Both the position numbers and the translations under genes were made by a program. A stretch of 64,000 nt of DNA, taken from positions 402,264 through 466,263 of the forward strand of contig NZ_JADQTO010000006.1 of the NCBI RefSeq assembly GCF_015704865.1. The letters run 5' to 3'. Below are positions 55,328 to 64,000 of this stretch, in pieces; position 1 is the first letter of the stretch; each line of letters opens with the position of its first letter. The stretch comes from Actinoplanes aureus (GTDB lineage: Bacteria > Actinomycetota > Actinomycetes > Mycobacteriales > Micromonosporaceae). The notes beneath the pieces were generated by a model. It saw nothing but the letters and a program-made list of their open reading frames with translations, was not told the DNA's origin and did not search any database.

Positions 55328-57081
55328 TGCTTCTCCTCCGACCCACACAACTGGAACCAGTAGAAGCCATGTCCCGGAAGGGTCAAAAGGTACGGCAACT
55401 GGCCGATTCGTGGGAAGTTGACATGTCCGGTCAGCTCCACCGGGGTGTACCCGTTCCAGTGCTGCAGGTTGAGCTCGATCGGCTGCGGGAAACGGGACAG
55501 GTTGTTGACGCAGAGGACCACGTCGTCACCGATCTCGCGTAGGTACGCGAGCACCGACGGGTTGGAGCCGCCCAGTTCGCGGAATGTTCCGACGGCGAAC
55601 GCCTCGTGCCGGCGGCGTACCGCCAGCATGGTCCGGGTCCAGTTCAGCAGTGAGGTCGAACTGTCCCGCTGGGCCTCGACGTTCACCGCCTGGTAGCCGT
55701 ACACCGGGTCCTGGTTGACCGGCAGGTAGAGCCGGCCGGGGGTGGCGGTGGAGAAGCCCGCGTTGCGGTCCGGGGTCCACTGCATCGGTGTCCGTACGCC
55801 GTCCCGGTCACCGAGCCAGATGTTGTCGCCCATCCCGATCTCGTCGCCGTAGTAGAGCACCGGCGAGCCGGGCAGCGACAGCAGCAGGGCGGTGAACAGC
55901 TCGATCTGGTTGCGGTCGTTCTCCAGCAGCGGGGCGAGCCGGCGGCGGATGCCGACGTTCGCCTTCATCCGCGGGTCCTTGGCGTACTCGGAGTACATGT
56001 AGTCGCGTTCTTCGTCGGTCACCATCTCGAGCGTCAGCTCGTCGTGGTTACGCAGGAAGATGCCCCACTGGCAGTTGTCCGGGATGGACGGGGTCTGCGC
56101 CAGGATCTCCGAGATCGGGAAGCGCGACTCCCGCCGTACCGCCATGAAGATGCGCGGCATCAGCGGGAAGTGGAACGCCATGTGGCACTCGTCGCCGCCG
56201 GAACGCGGATCGCCGAAGTACTCCACCACGTCGGCCGGCCACTGGTTCGCCTCGGCCAGCAGCACCCGGCCGGGGAACTCGTCGTCGATCACCTTGCGGC
56301 AGTGCTTCAGGAAGGCGTGCGTGGCCGGCAGGTTCTCGCAGTTGGTGCCCTCCTGCTCGAACAGGTACGGCACCGCGTCCAGCCGGAACCCGTCGATGCC
56401 CAGGTCGAGCCAGAACCGCAGGACGTCGAGCATCGCCTCCTGCACGGCCGGGTTCTCGTAGTTGAGGTCCGGCTGGTGCGAGAAGAACCGGTGCCAGTAG
56501 AACTGCCGCCGCACCGGGTCGAACGTCCAGTTCGACTCCTCGGTGTCGACGAAGATGATCCGCGCGTCCTGGTACTTCTCGCTGGTGTCGTTCCAGACGT
56601 AGAAGTCGCCGTACGGCCCGTCCGGGTCGTGCCGCGACGCCTGGAACCACGGGTGCGAGTCGGACGTGTGGTTCATGACCAGGTCGGTGATCACCCGGAT
56701 GCCACGCCTGTGCGCCGCGTCGAGCAGCGCCACGAAGTCGTCGACCGTGCCGAACTCCGGCAGCACCTTGTAGAAGTCGCGGATGTCGTAGCCGCCGTCA
56801 CGCAGCGGCGAGTCGTAGAACGGCGGCAGCCAGAGGCAGTCCACGCCGAGCCATTGCAGGTAGTCGAGGCGCTCGATCAGGCCGCGAAGGTCGCCACCGC
56901 CGTCCGACCCGGAGTCGTAGAACGCCCGGACCAGGACCTCGTAGAAGACGGCACGCTGGAACCACGTCCGGTCGGCCGGGAGCGCCCGCGCGTGTCCGAA
57001 GTCGTCGGACGTCGGGTGTTCGACCACTCCGTCCTCGGTGTGACTGCCCTCGGCGGGATCGTGCTCGCCCGTCATCTCCAT
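55324..57081 (-). CDS. treS: Trehalose synthase (maltose alpha-D-glucosyltransferase)
   Basis: 585 aa GH13. Interconverts trehalose and maltose, supplying maltose to Mak. Motifs: [34 protein letters not shown], nucleophile in [15 protein letters not shown], acid/base LLAEANQWP and [12 protein letters not shown]. Length fits unfused TreS (~570-600). The ATG at 57081 has AGGGGGA upstream; an alternative ATG at 57075 exists. 10 bp after glgE, and its stop overlaps mak. Confidence 0.96.
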   Translation of the reverse strand: MEMTGEHDPAEGSHTEDGVVEHPTSDDFGHARALPADRTWFQRAVFYEVLVRAFYDSGSDGGGDLRGLIERLDYLQWLGVDCLWLPPFYDSPLRDGGYDIRDFYKVLPEFGTVDDFVALLDAAHRRGIRVITDLVMNHTSDSHPWFQASRHDPDGPYGDFYVWNDTSEKYQDARIIFVDTEESNWTFDPVRRQFYWHRFFSHQPDLNYENPAVQEAMLDVLRFWLDLGIDGFRLDAVPYLFEQEGTNCENLPATHAFLKHCRKVIDDEFPGRVLLAEANQWPADVVEYFGDPRSGGDECHMAFHFPLMPRIFMAVRRESRFPISEILAQTPSIPDNCQWGIFLRNHDELTLEMVTDEERDYMYSEYAKDPRMKANVGIRRRLAPLLENDRNQIELFTALLLSLPGSPVLYYGDEIGMGDNIWLGDRDGVRTPMQWTPDRNAGFSTATPGRLYLPVNQDPVYGYQAVNVEAQRDSSTSLLNWTRTMLAVRRRHEAFAVGTFRELGGSNPSVLAYLREIGDDVVLCVNNLSRFPQPIELNLQHWNGYTPVELTGHVNFPRIGQLPYLLTLPGHGFYWFQLCGSEEKQ

Positions 57082-57091
57082 CTGGTTCCCC

Positions 57092-59059
<1,968 letters not shown>

Positions 59060-59417
59060 GATCTCCACCGTAGTCAGAGGGGCTCGGGAGGACTCGGCGA
59101 CCGGCAAAACCCACCGCCGTTCGTCCTATGACTTCTCCGGAGTGGAAAAAATGAAACGGCCGACCGCCGAGGTGGCTCTCAACCTACCGGAGTGGACTCA
59201 GCCCGGCCCGTCCAGACGCGGCCGGGCGCCGCCGGAAAACACCACAAGTTCACCTCTACGCAACAAGCGTTCATCCCCGTGCCGCCGCCGGCAAAGGAGT
59301 GTGTCGGTTGCCGTGCGTTGCCATCGAGTGCCCTTGCTCAAGACGGCGCCCGCGCTCCCGAGCTATATCCCTGACGCCAGCCGGACCCGGCTAGCGCCTG
59401 AGGGAGGAGCTACCTAC
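59060..59417. promoter_or_regulatory. Divergent region glgE / hypothetical gene, with repeated motifs
   Basis: 358 bp. It contains two exact copies of CCGGAGTGGA (59137-59146 and 59187-59196, 50 bp apart), and PHO-box-like GTTCACCTCTA (59248-59258) and GTTCATCCCCG (59269-59279), 21 bp apart. A TATATCC at about 59364 could be a -10 for the plus-strand gene, whose GGGAGGAG site ends the region. Short frames here are not convincing genes. Confidence 0.4.
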
Positions 59418-60029
59418 GTGGCCGGACCGTCTACCGCACTGTCGCCGGTGATCGCCGCCAGCACCCACTGGCTGGCGCGCGCCTACCCCGGCGGGGACTC
59501 CAACACGGTCGCGCACACCCTCGCCGAACTGCAGGCCCGGCAGGCCGTGACGGTCGCCGCCTGGCTGCGCTACCCCACCGAGGTCGACGCCGCGCTCGTC
59601 GCGATCGCCGGTCCGGGCGGCTCCGCGCTGCTCGACTGGAAGGCCGGCAGCGAGCCCGAGGACGAGTTCGCCGACGGCGAGGGCTGGCGCACCTGGGTCG
59701 ACGAGGTCGTGGTCAGCTGGGCCGCCTGCCTGCTGGCCGACCCGATGCTGGCCCGCCGCGGCGTCGACTCGGTGATCGCCGCGATGCCGGGGCCGATGGC
59801 CGACCCGCGCCCGCGCCCGCACGCCCGGCGCTCCGGCGGCCTGCCCAACGAGTTCCGCCGCCTGCTCCAGCCGGACAACCGCGACCGCGAGGCCGCTGCG
59901 CTCCTGCGCCACCCGGACCTGCTGGAGCCGATCGCGGCCATGCACCGCGACACCCTGCTGTACCTGCTCGACGCTGAGCCGGCTGTGTCTGATGGCCTCG
60001 CTCCGCTCGGCGGGGATCGCGCCTTCTGA
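59418..60029 (+). CDS. Hypothetical protein
   Basis: 203 aa from GTG 59418, fixed by GGGAGGAG 8 bases upstream; the frame stays open far upstream but that part is promoter DNA. Sequence features: VIAASTHWLARAYPGGDSN, a tryptophan-rich core (AAWLRYPTEVDAALVAIAG, LLDWKAGSEPEDEFADGEGWRTWVDEVVVSW) and a basic Pro/Arg segment (PRPRPHARRSGGLPNEFRR). No signal peptide or membrane helix. I do not recognise the family. It diverges from glgE and is followed by a strong terminator. Confidence 0.65.
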   Translation: MAGPSTALSPVIAASTHWLARAYPGGDSNTVAHTLAELQARQAVTVAAWLRYPTEVDAALVAIAGPGGSALLDWKAGSEPEDEFADGEGWRTWVDEVVVSWAACLLADPMLARRGVDSVIAAMPGPMADPRPRPHARRSGGLPNEFRRLLQPDNRDREAAALLRHPDLLEPIAAMHRDTLLYLLDAEPAVSDGLAPLGGDRAF

Positions 60030-60102
60030 CGCCGTAGTTCTTCCTCTCCCTACCGGGCCGCGCGCACGCGGGTGTGCGAGTCCGATACGCGGGAGGGGTC
60101 CT

Positions 60103-60158
60103 GAAGGCCGCGAGGCCGGCACCGCCCTGTCCTCCTGGGTGCCGGTCTCGCGGCCTTC
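60103..60158 (+). terminator. Long hairpin terminator after the hypothetical gene
   Basis: 21-bp stem (60103-60123 with 60138-60158), one G-U pair, 14-base loop, followed by GTCGTTTCC. It separates the hypothetical gene ending at 60029 from the sigma-factor operon. The 70 bases before it (60030-60102) hold a second GC-rich inverted patch, and no tRNA-like cloverleaf was found. Confidence 0.75.
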
Positions 60159-60257
60159 GTCGTTTCCGGTGCCCGGGAGAAAATCCGGACGTCGTGCAGC
60201 ATCGGTGAGCCGCCGTGCGTTACCGGTGCACAGACGATGAACGGAGCGGGGGATCGG

Positions 60258-60839
60258 ATGAGGGACCCGTCGGGGTTCGACGAGTTCTATCGGGATACGT
60301 CCGCGCGCATGGTGCGCTACGGGTACGCGCTGACCGGTGAACTCGCCGAGGCACAGGATCTGGTGCAGGAGGCGTACACCCGGGCCTGGCGGCAATGGCG
60401 CACGGTGTCCGCGCACCCGGCGCCGGAGGCGTGGATCCGGCTGGTGATCGCCCGGCTCGCCTCCGACCGGCGGCGCCGGATCCGGGGGTGGTGGACGGCG
60501 CTGAGCCGCAGCGGGCCACCCGAACCGGCCCGGCCACCCGCCGACGACACCGTGCTGGTGACCGCCGCGCTGCGCCGGCTGCCGGAGCACCTGCGCCAGG
60601 CGCTCGCGCTGCACTACCTCTTCGACCTGCCGGTCGCGGCGATCGCCGAGGAGACCGGCGTACCGGTCGGCACCGTCACCTCATGGCTGACCCGTGGCCG
60701 CCGCGAGCTGGCGTCGTTGCTCTCCGCCCCGGACGCGGTCGCCGCGCCTCGCGGGCCCCGGTCGGCCGCCTACGGGCACAAGCCGACCACCCCGAACCAT
60801 CACCCGGCGCGCTTGGAGGGGGCCACCGATGTCGAATGA
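60258..60839 (+). CDS. SigE-family ECF RNA polymerase sigma factor
   Basis: 193 aa. Region 2 (FDEFYRDTSARMVRYGYALTGELAEAQDLVQEAYTRAWRQW) and region 4 (ALRRLPEHLRQALALHYLFDLPVAAIAEETGVPVGTVTSWLTRGRREL) are complete. The pattern matches the small actinobacterial SigE-type (TIGR02983-like) sigma family. ATG 60258 is preferred over 60237 because AGCGGGGG lies just upstream. The 3' end overlaps the next gene by 11 bp, and that gene encodes a single-pass membrane protein, as usual for sigma/regulator pairs. Confidence 0.88.
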   Translation: MRDPSGFDEFYRDTSARMVRYGYALTGELAEAQDLVQEAYTRAWRQWRTVSAHPAPEAWIRLVIARLASDRRRRIRGWWTALSRSGPPEPARPPADDTVLVTAALRRLPEHLRQALALHYLFDLPVAAIAEETGVPVGTVTSWLTRGRRELASLLSAPDAVAAPRGPRSAAYGHKPTTPNHHPARLEGATDVE

Positions 60840-61713
60840 TCTGGAACGTGCCTTCGCCGCACTGAGCCGCGACGCCGAACGGGCCCGGCTGGCCCCGGCG
60901 GCCGAGCTGCGCCGCCGGGCCGGGCGCCGCACCGCCGTGCGATCCGCCGCGGCACTGGTCGCGGTGGCGGTCCTGGCCACCGGCGCCACGGCCGGCGCCC
61001 GGTTCGCCCTGGCGGGGGAGGACCACCGCCGGCCTGACCACCCAGCGGACCGGGTTCCGGCGCCTAGTGCCTCGTCGGCACCGTCAACCACGCCTGTTTC
61101 CGCTCGGCCGCCGTCCGGCACACCGCGGTCGTCCCGCACTCTCAACATCCCGGCGGACGTGCCCGACTGGGCGATGCTGAAGTACGCCGACGGCAACACC
61201 GACGAGTTCTACCGGTTCGAGGATGGCAAGCCGCCGCCGAAACCGTGTTCGGCCGCCTCCTACCCGAGTGAGAAACGGGTGCTGGTACGCGCCACGGTCC
61301 GCCTGCTCTACCGGGCGCCGGAGCTGGGCCCGGAGTACACGCCGAGCGACGAGGTCCGGAACACCGTCACCGCCTACCGCGCCACGGGCGCCGAGGAGTT
61401 CCTCGACGAACTGCGGGCGGCGGTGCGGTCCTGCCCCGAGGGCAAGCTGGGCTCCGCACCGGCCGCGTTCCGCAGTCTCGGCTCGATGGGCCTCGGCGAC
61501 GAGTCACTGCTCGTCGAACGCTCCACCGAGGGTTACAACGACGACGGCACGCCGAGCGGAAACCGGCGCCGGACCTACATCGCGGCGGTCCGGGTGAACG
61601 ACGCGGTCACCCTCCTCGAGACGTACGGCTACGAATCCGTCCCCTCGGACCGCTCGGTGGTGGAGTCGCTGACCCGCGCCGCCGCCGACCGCCTGACCAC
61701 CTGGCGCGGCTAG
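60829..61713 (+). CDS. Single-pass membrane protein, putative sigma-factor partner
   Basis: 294 aa. N-terminal cytosolic part (~1-38; DLERAFAALSRDAERARLAPAAELRRRAGRRT), one membrane helix (~39-60; AVRSAAALVAVAVLATGATAG), Pro/Ser/Thr stalk, and an extracytoplasmic domain (~100-294) with two cysteines (KPCSAAS, VRSCPEG). It overlaps the SigE-family sigma gene by 11 bp with its own GGAGGG site. Position and topology suggest an anti-sigma or sensory partner, but the cytosolic part lacks the usual zinc-binding H-x3-C-x2-C motif, so the role is inference. Confidence 0.75.
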   Translation: MSNDLERAFAALSRDAERARLAPAAELRRRAGRRTAVRSAAALVAVAVLATGATAGARFALAGEDHRRPDHPADRVPAPSASSAPSTTPVSARPPSGTPRSSRTLNIPADVPDWAMLKYADGNTDEFYRFEDGKPPPKPCSAASYPSEKRVLVRATVRLLYRAPELGPEYTPSDEVRNTVTAYRATGAEEFLDELRAAVRSCPEGKLGSAPAAFRSLGSMGLGDESLLVERSTEGYNDDGTPSGNRRRTYIAAVRVNDAVTLLETYGYESVPSDRSVVESLTRAAADRLTTWRG

Positions 61714-62171
61714 CTCAGCCGGGCCGGGAAGCCGCCGGTGGCGATCGGGCCCCACGACTCGATCGTCACCCGGATCAGGCACTTGCCCTGGTCACGCATG
61801 GCCTGCCGGTACTCCTCCCAGTCCGGGTGCTCACCGGAGATCACCCGGAAGTACTCGACCAGCGGCTCCACGGCCTCGGGCAGGTCGATGACCTCGGCGG
61901 TGCCGTCGACCTGGACCCACGGGCCGTTCCAGTCGTCGGAGAGGACGCAGAGGGTGACCCGTGGGTCGCGGCGGACGTTCGCCACCTTGGCGCGCTCCGG
62001 ATAGCTGGAGATGACGATCCGGCCCTCGGTGTCCACGCCGCAGGTGTTCGGCGAGGACTGCGGGCGCCCGTCCTTGCGGGTGGTCATGAGGATGGCGTGG
62101 TGCCGGGGCCGCAGGAAGTCGATCAGCTGCTGCCGGTCGACACGGTCGTTCGTCGCGATGGTGCGGGCCAT
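61710..62171 (-). CDS. PPOX-class F420/FMN-dependent oxidoreductase
   Basis: 153 aa split-barrel flavin/F420 protein: FLRPRHHAILMTTRKDGRPQSSPN, YPERAKVANVRRDPRVTLCV, WVQVDGTAEVIDL. This is the pattern of the TIGR03618-type PPOX family in which F420 rather than FMN is often bound. A role in F420-dependent reduction is likely; substrate unknown. GAGGGAG precedes the ATG. Its stop shares two bases with the stop of the convergent membrane-protein gene. Confidence 0.9.
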   Translation of the reverse strand: MARTIATNDRVDRQQLIDFLRPRHHAILMTTRKDGRPQSSPNTCGVDTEGRIVISSYPERAKVANVRRDPRVTLCVLSDDWNGPWVQVDGTAEVIDLPEAVEPLVEYFRVISGEHPDWEEYRQAMRDQGKCLIRVTIESWGPIATGGFPARLS

Positions 62172-62185
62172 GTCGTGTCTCCCTC

Positions 62186-62989
62186 TCAGCCGCGCTCGGC
62201 CTGGGCGGCGGCGTCCACCTCGATGGCGCCCGGGTCCTGCGGACCGGGGCCGGCCGCGGCTTGCTCAGCACTAACGGCGGCGCCGATGATGCCGGCGTTG
62301 TTGAGCAGCGTGGCCGCGACGATCGGGGTGCGGATGTCGAGCAGCGGGAAGAACTTCTCCGATTTCTTGCTCACTCCGCCGCCGATGATGAACAGCCGGG
62401 GGGAGAGCAGCATCTCGACGTGCCGCAGGTAACGCTCGACCCGCGGCGCCCACTGCTCCCAGCTCAGCTCGTCGGCCTCGCGGACCCGGTCGGAGGCGAG
62501 CAGCTCGGCGTCCCGGCCGTCGATCTCGAGGTGGCCGAGCTCGGTGTTCGGGATCAGCACGCCGTCGAGGAACAGCGCGGTGCCGATGCCGGTGCCGAGG
62601 GTCACCATCATGATCAGACCGGACTGGTCACGGCCGGCGCCGAACGCCACCTCGGCCGCTCCGGCGGCGTCGGCGTCGTTGAGCACCGTCGCCGGCAGGC
62701 CGAGCCGCTCGGCGAACAGCTTGGCGGCGGGCGCGTCGACCCAGGACTTGTCGACGTTCGCCGCTGACCGGGTCACGCCGTCGACCACCACGCCGGGGAA
62801 GGTGATGCCGACCCGCTCGATGCCGTGGAACTTGCCGGCCACCTCGGCGACCGCCTCGACGACACTGTCGACGTCGGCGGGCTGGGGGGTGGGCACGCGG
62901 AATCGCTCTTCGAGCAGCTCGCCGCGCACTGTGTCGACCGGTGCGCCTTTCACTCCGGAGCCGCCGATGTCGATGCCGAGGATGGTCAT
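62186..62989 (-). CDS. ppgK: Polyphosphate glucokinase (ROK family)
   Basis: 267 aa. ROK fold with the phosphate loop [16 protein letters not shown], substrate site GITFPGVV, catalytic aspartate region [15 protein letters not shown], and [23 protein letters not shown], which is characteristic of actinobacterial PpgK using polyphosphate (and ATP) to phosphorylate glucose. The ATG at 62989 has GGAAGACGG upstream; a GTG at 63037 is less likely. 14 bp before the PPOX gene, so possibly one transcript. Provides glucose-6-phosphate, metabolically close to the nearby trehalose/glycogen genes. Confidence 0.92.
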   Translation of the reverse strand: MTILGIDIGGSGVKGAPVDTVRGELLEERFRVPTPQPADVDSVVEAVAEVAGKFHGIERVGITFPGVVVDGVTRSAANVDKSWVDAPAAKLFAERLGLPATVLNDADAAGAAEVAFGAGRDQSGLIMMVTLGTGIGTALFLDGVLIPNTELGHLEIDGRDAELLASDRVREADELSWEQWAPRVERYLRHVEMLLSPRLFIIGGGVSKKSEKFFPLLDIRTPIVAATLLNNAGIIGAAVSAEQAAAGPGPQDPGAIEVDAAAQAERG

Positions 62990-63238
62990 CCGTCTTCCGT
63001 TCTTCCGCTCGGGAGGTTCACCGCTGGTGTCTACCACGCCCGACCGACACTAAATCGCGCGCTCCGGGGACTGGGTGCGGCCGACACCATAGGATGAATT
63101 CGTTCCGTAGTTCCCGTATTCACGCAACGTCACTCATACTTTCGGCTAGTCGGGGGCTCATCTTCTCGGCTAGCGTTGCCCTAAGGAACGGTCGCCGCGC
63201 GCGGGCACGGCTCTCTGCCCGCTGATGGAGGACCTGTC
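62990..63238. promoter_or_regulatory. Divergent region ppgK / sigma factor
   Basis: 249 bp. Contains a direct repeat TCGGCTAG at 63142-63149 and 63166-63173 (24 bp apart) in an AT-richer patch (about 63095-63185) that probably holds the sigma-gene promoter. No SigB-type GTTT-N15-GGGTAT match was convincing. The sigma-gene ribosome-binding site GGAGG ends the region. Confidence 0.35.
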
Positions 63239-64000
63239 ATGACCCTTCTTCACCTTTCCCCTGCATCGTCCCGGCTAACCCCGGAGACCAGCGCCTCTGA
63301 GCTGCTCACCGTGATGACCAGCGCCCCGCCGGGGCAGCGGTCCAGGATCCGGGACCGCGCTATCGAGGCGTGGTTGCCTCTCGCCCGTCACCTGGCTCAC
63401 CGGTATTCCGGCCGGGGCGAGCCGACCGATGATCTGATCCAGACCGCGACGGTTGGGTTGATCAAGGCGGTGGACAAGTTCGATCCGGAGCGTGGTGTCG
63501 ATTTCGCGGGTTATGCGATTCCGACGGTCATCGGTGAGATCAAGCGGCATTTCCGGGACCGGACGTGGTCGGTGCGGGTGCCGCGGCGGCTGCAGGAGTT
63601 GCGGCTGGCGATCACCGAGGCGAACAGCACGCTGACGCACTCGCTGGGCCGTTCGCCGACGGTGCCGGACATCGCGGCGCATCTGGGGATCAGCGAGGAG
63701 GACGTGCTCGAGGGTCTGGAGGGTGCGCGGGCGTACAACGCGACGTCGTTGTCCACGCCGATCAGCGCGGACGGCACGACCGAGCTGGGCGACACGCTCG
63801 GTGGCGAGGACCACGAGTATGAGATCGCCGAGACCCGGGTGGCGCTGGGTCCGGCGCTGGCGACGCTGGACGAGCGGGAGCAGAAGATCCTGACGCTGCG
63901 TTTCTACGGCAACCTGACCCAGTCGCAGATCGCCGAGCAGATCGGGATCTCGCAGATGCACGTCTCCCGGTTGCTGACCAAGGCCCTCACCAAGCTGCGC
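63239..64000 (+). CDS. SigB/SigF-family RNA polymerase sigma factor (3' truncated by window)
   Basis: 254 codons open to the window end; the stop lies outside. Start ATG 63239 with GGAGG 8 bases upstream. Region 2 (LARHLAHRYSGRGEPTDDLIQTATVGLIKAVDKFDPERGVDFAGYAIPTVIGEIKRHFRD), region 3 (VPRRLQELRLAITEAN, GRSPTVPDIAAHLGI) and region 4 (LDEREQKILTLRFYGNLTQSQIAEQIGISQMHVSRLLTKALTKLR) are all present, so nearly the whole protein is visible. Group-3 sigma factors of this type govern stress and development and are controlled by anti-sigma/anti-anti-sigma partner switching; no such partner precedes it. Confidence 0.93.
   Translation, partial: MTLLHLSPASSRLTPETSASELLTVMTSAPPGQRSRIRDRAIEAWLPLARHLAHRYSGRGEPTDDLIQTATVGLIKAVDKFDPERGVDFAGYAIPTVIGEIKRHFRDRTWSVRVPRRLQELRLAITEANSTLTHSLGRSPTVPDIAAHLGISEEDVLEGLEGARAYNATSLSTPISADGTTELGDTLGGEDHEYEIAETRVALGPALATLDEREQKILTLRFYGNLTQSQIAEQIGISQMHVSRLLTKALTKLR

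Noticed and set aside
59192..59374. 60-codon plus-strand frame upstream of the 59418 gene
   Set aside because: Lies in the AT-variable promoter region, no ribosome-binding site, and composition is not coding-like.
60030..60102. Possible tRNA-like segment (GTGCGAGTCC)
   Set aside because: No cloverleaf can be drawn: acceptor and D arms are missing. The segment is a GC-rich lead-in to the terminator.

Overview
The window is high-GC DNA with dense, often 4-bp-overlapping genes. It carries a GlgE-pathway operon, a CebR-type operator, F420-type oxidoreductases, a SigB/SigF-family sigma factor, a polyphosphate glucokinase and many Tat/Sec-exported proteins. All of this points to a filamentous actinobacterium, most likely Micromonosporaceae (Actinoplanes-like); the family-level call is inference. 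I see no tRNA, rRNA, CRISPR array, insertion sequence or phage module, so this reads as chromosomal backbone with accessory metabolic clusters.

Layout. (i) 1-6.7 kb: the 5' end of a secreted-protein gene leaving the window, then a cyclic-di-GMP pair (membrane PAS-GGDEF and membrane GGDEF-EAL proteins, coupled by ATGA) and three poorly characterised genes. (ii) 6.7-16.3 kb: a reductive-pyrimidine-catabolism locus. Seven minus-strand genes (beta-ureidopropionase, dihydropyrimidinase, an LLM-type flavin/F420 oxidoreductase, two ABC permeases, ATPase, binding lipoprotein) are almost all translationally coupled. They diverge from a MocR regulator and a class-III aminotransferase, with a 21-bp-phased direct repeat in between. 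No classical dihydropyrimidine dehydrogenase is present. (iii) 16.3-25.3 kb: a beta-helix membrane protein, a Tat-exported sugar isomerase-like protein overlapping a PQQ sugar dehydrogenase-PKD gene behind a 24-bp palindrome, a LysR gene with a 23-bp operator, a Pit phosphate transporter and an exported GlpQ-type phosphodiesterase. (iv) 25.6-33.4 kb: a large repeat-type protein, a single-chain GlyQ-GlyS glycyl-tRNA synthetase, an acyl-CoA dehydrogenase and a secreted protein. (v) 33.5-39.2 kb: a GAF-GGDEF protein, a secreted CBM2-GH6 cellulase behind a perfect CebR box, and three envelope proteins.

(vi) 39.6-43.4 kb: a three-gene redox operon made of a ferric-reductase-like two-heme membrane protein with a 12-residue tandem-repeat tail, a NuoF-ferredoxin fusion missing one cluster cysteine, and a TlpA-like thioredoxin lipoprotein. 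It looks like a route for exporting NADH electrons to extracytoplasmic thiols and is the best candidate for an uncharacterised system. (vii) 43.4-51.8 kb: DJ-1/PfpI protein, PspC, Ser/Thr kinase, Tex, a short LuxR ATPase, PP2C phosphatase, a membrane protein and a GNAT acetyltransferase. (viii) 51.8-59.1 kb: the complete glgE-treS-mak-glgB operon (trehalose to maltose to maltose-1-phosphate to branched alpha-glucan). (ix) 59.4-64 kb: a conserved-type hypothetical, a SigE-family sigma factor with an overlapping membrane partner, a PPOX/F420 protein, polyphosphate glucokinase and the 5' part of a SigB/SigF-family sigma gene running off the end.

Regulatory DNA is unusually readable here: the CebR box, a LysR-type palindrome, a MocR-type direct repeat, PHO-box-like GTTCA repeats, and several strong hairpin terminators between convergent genes.
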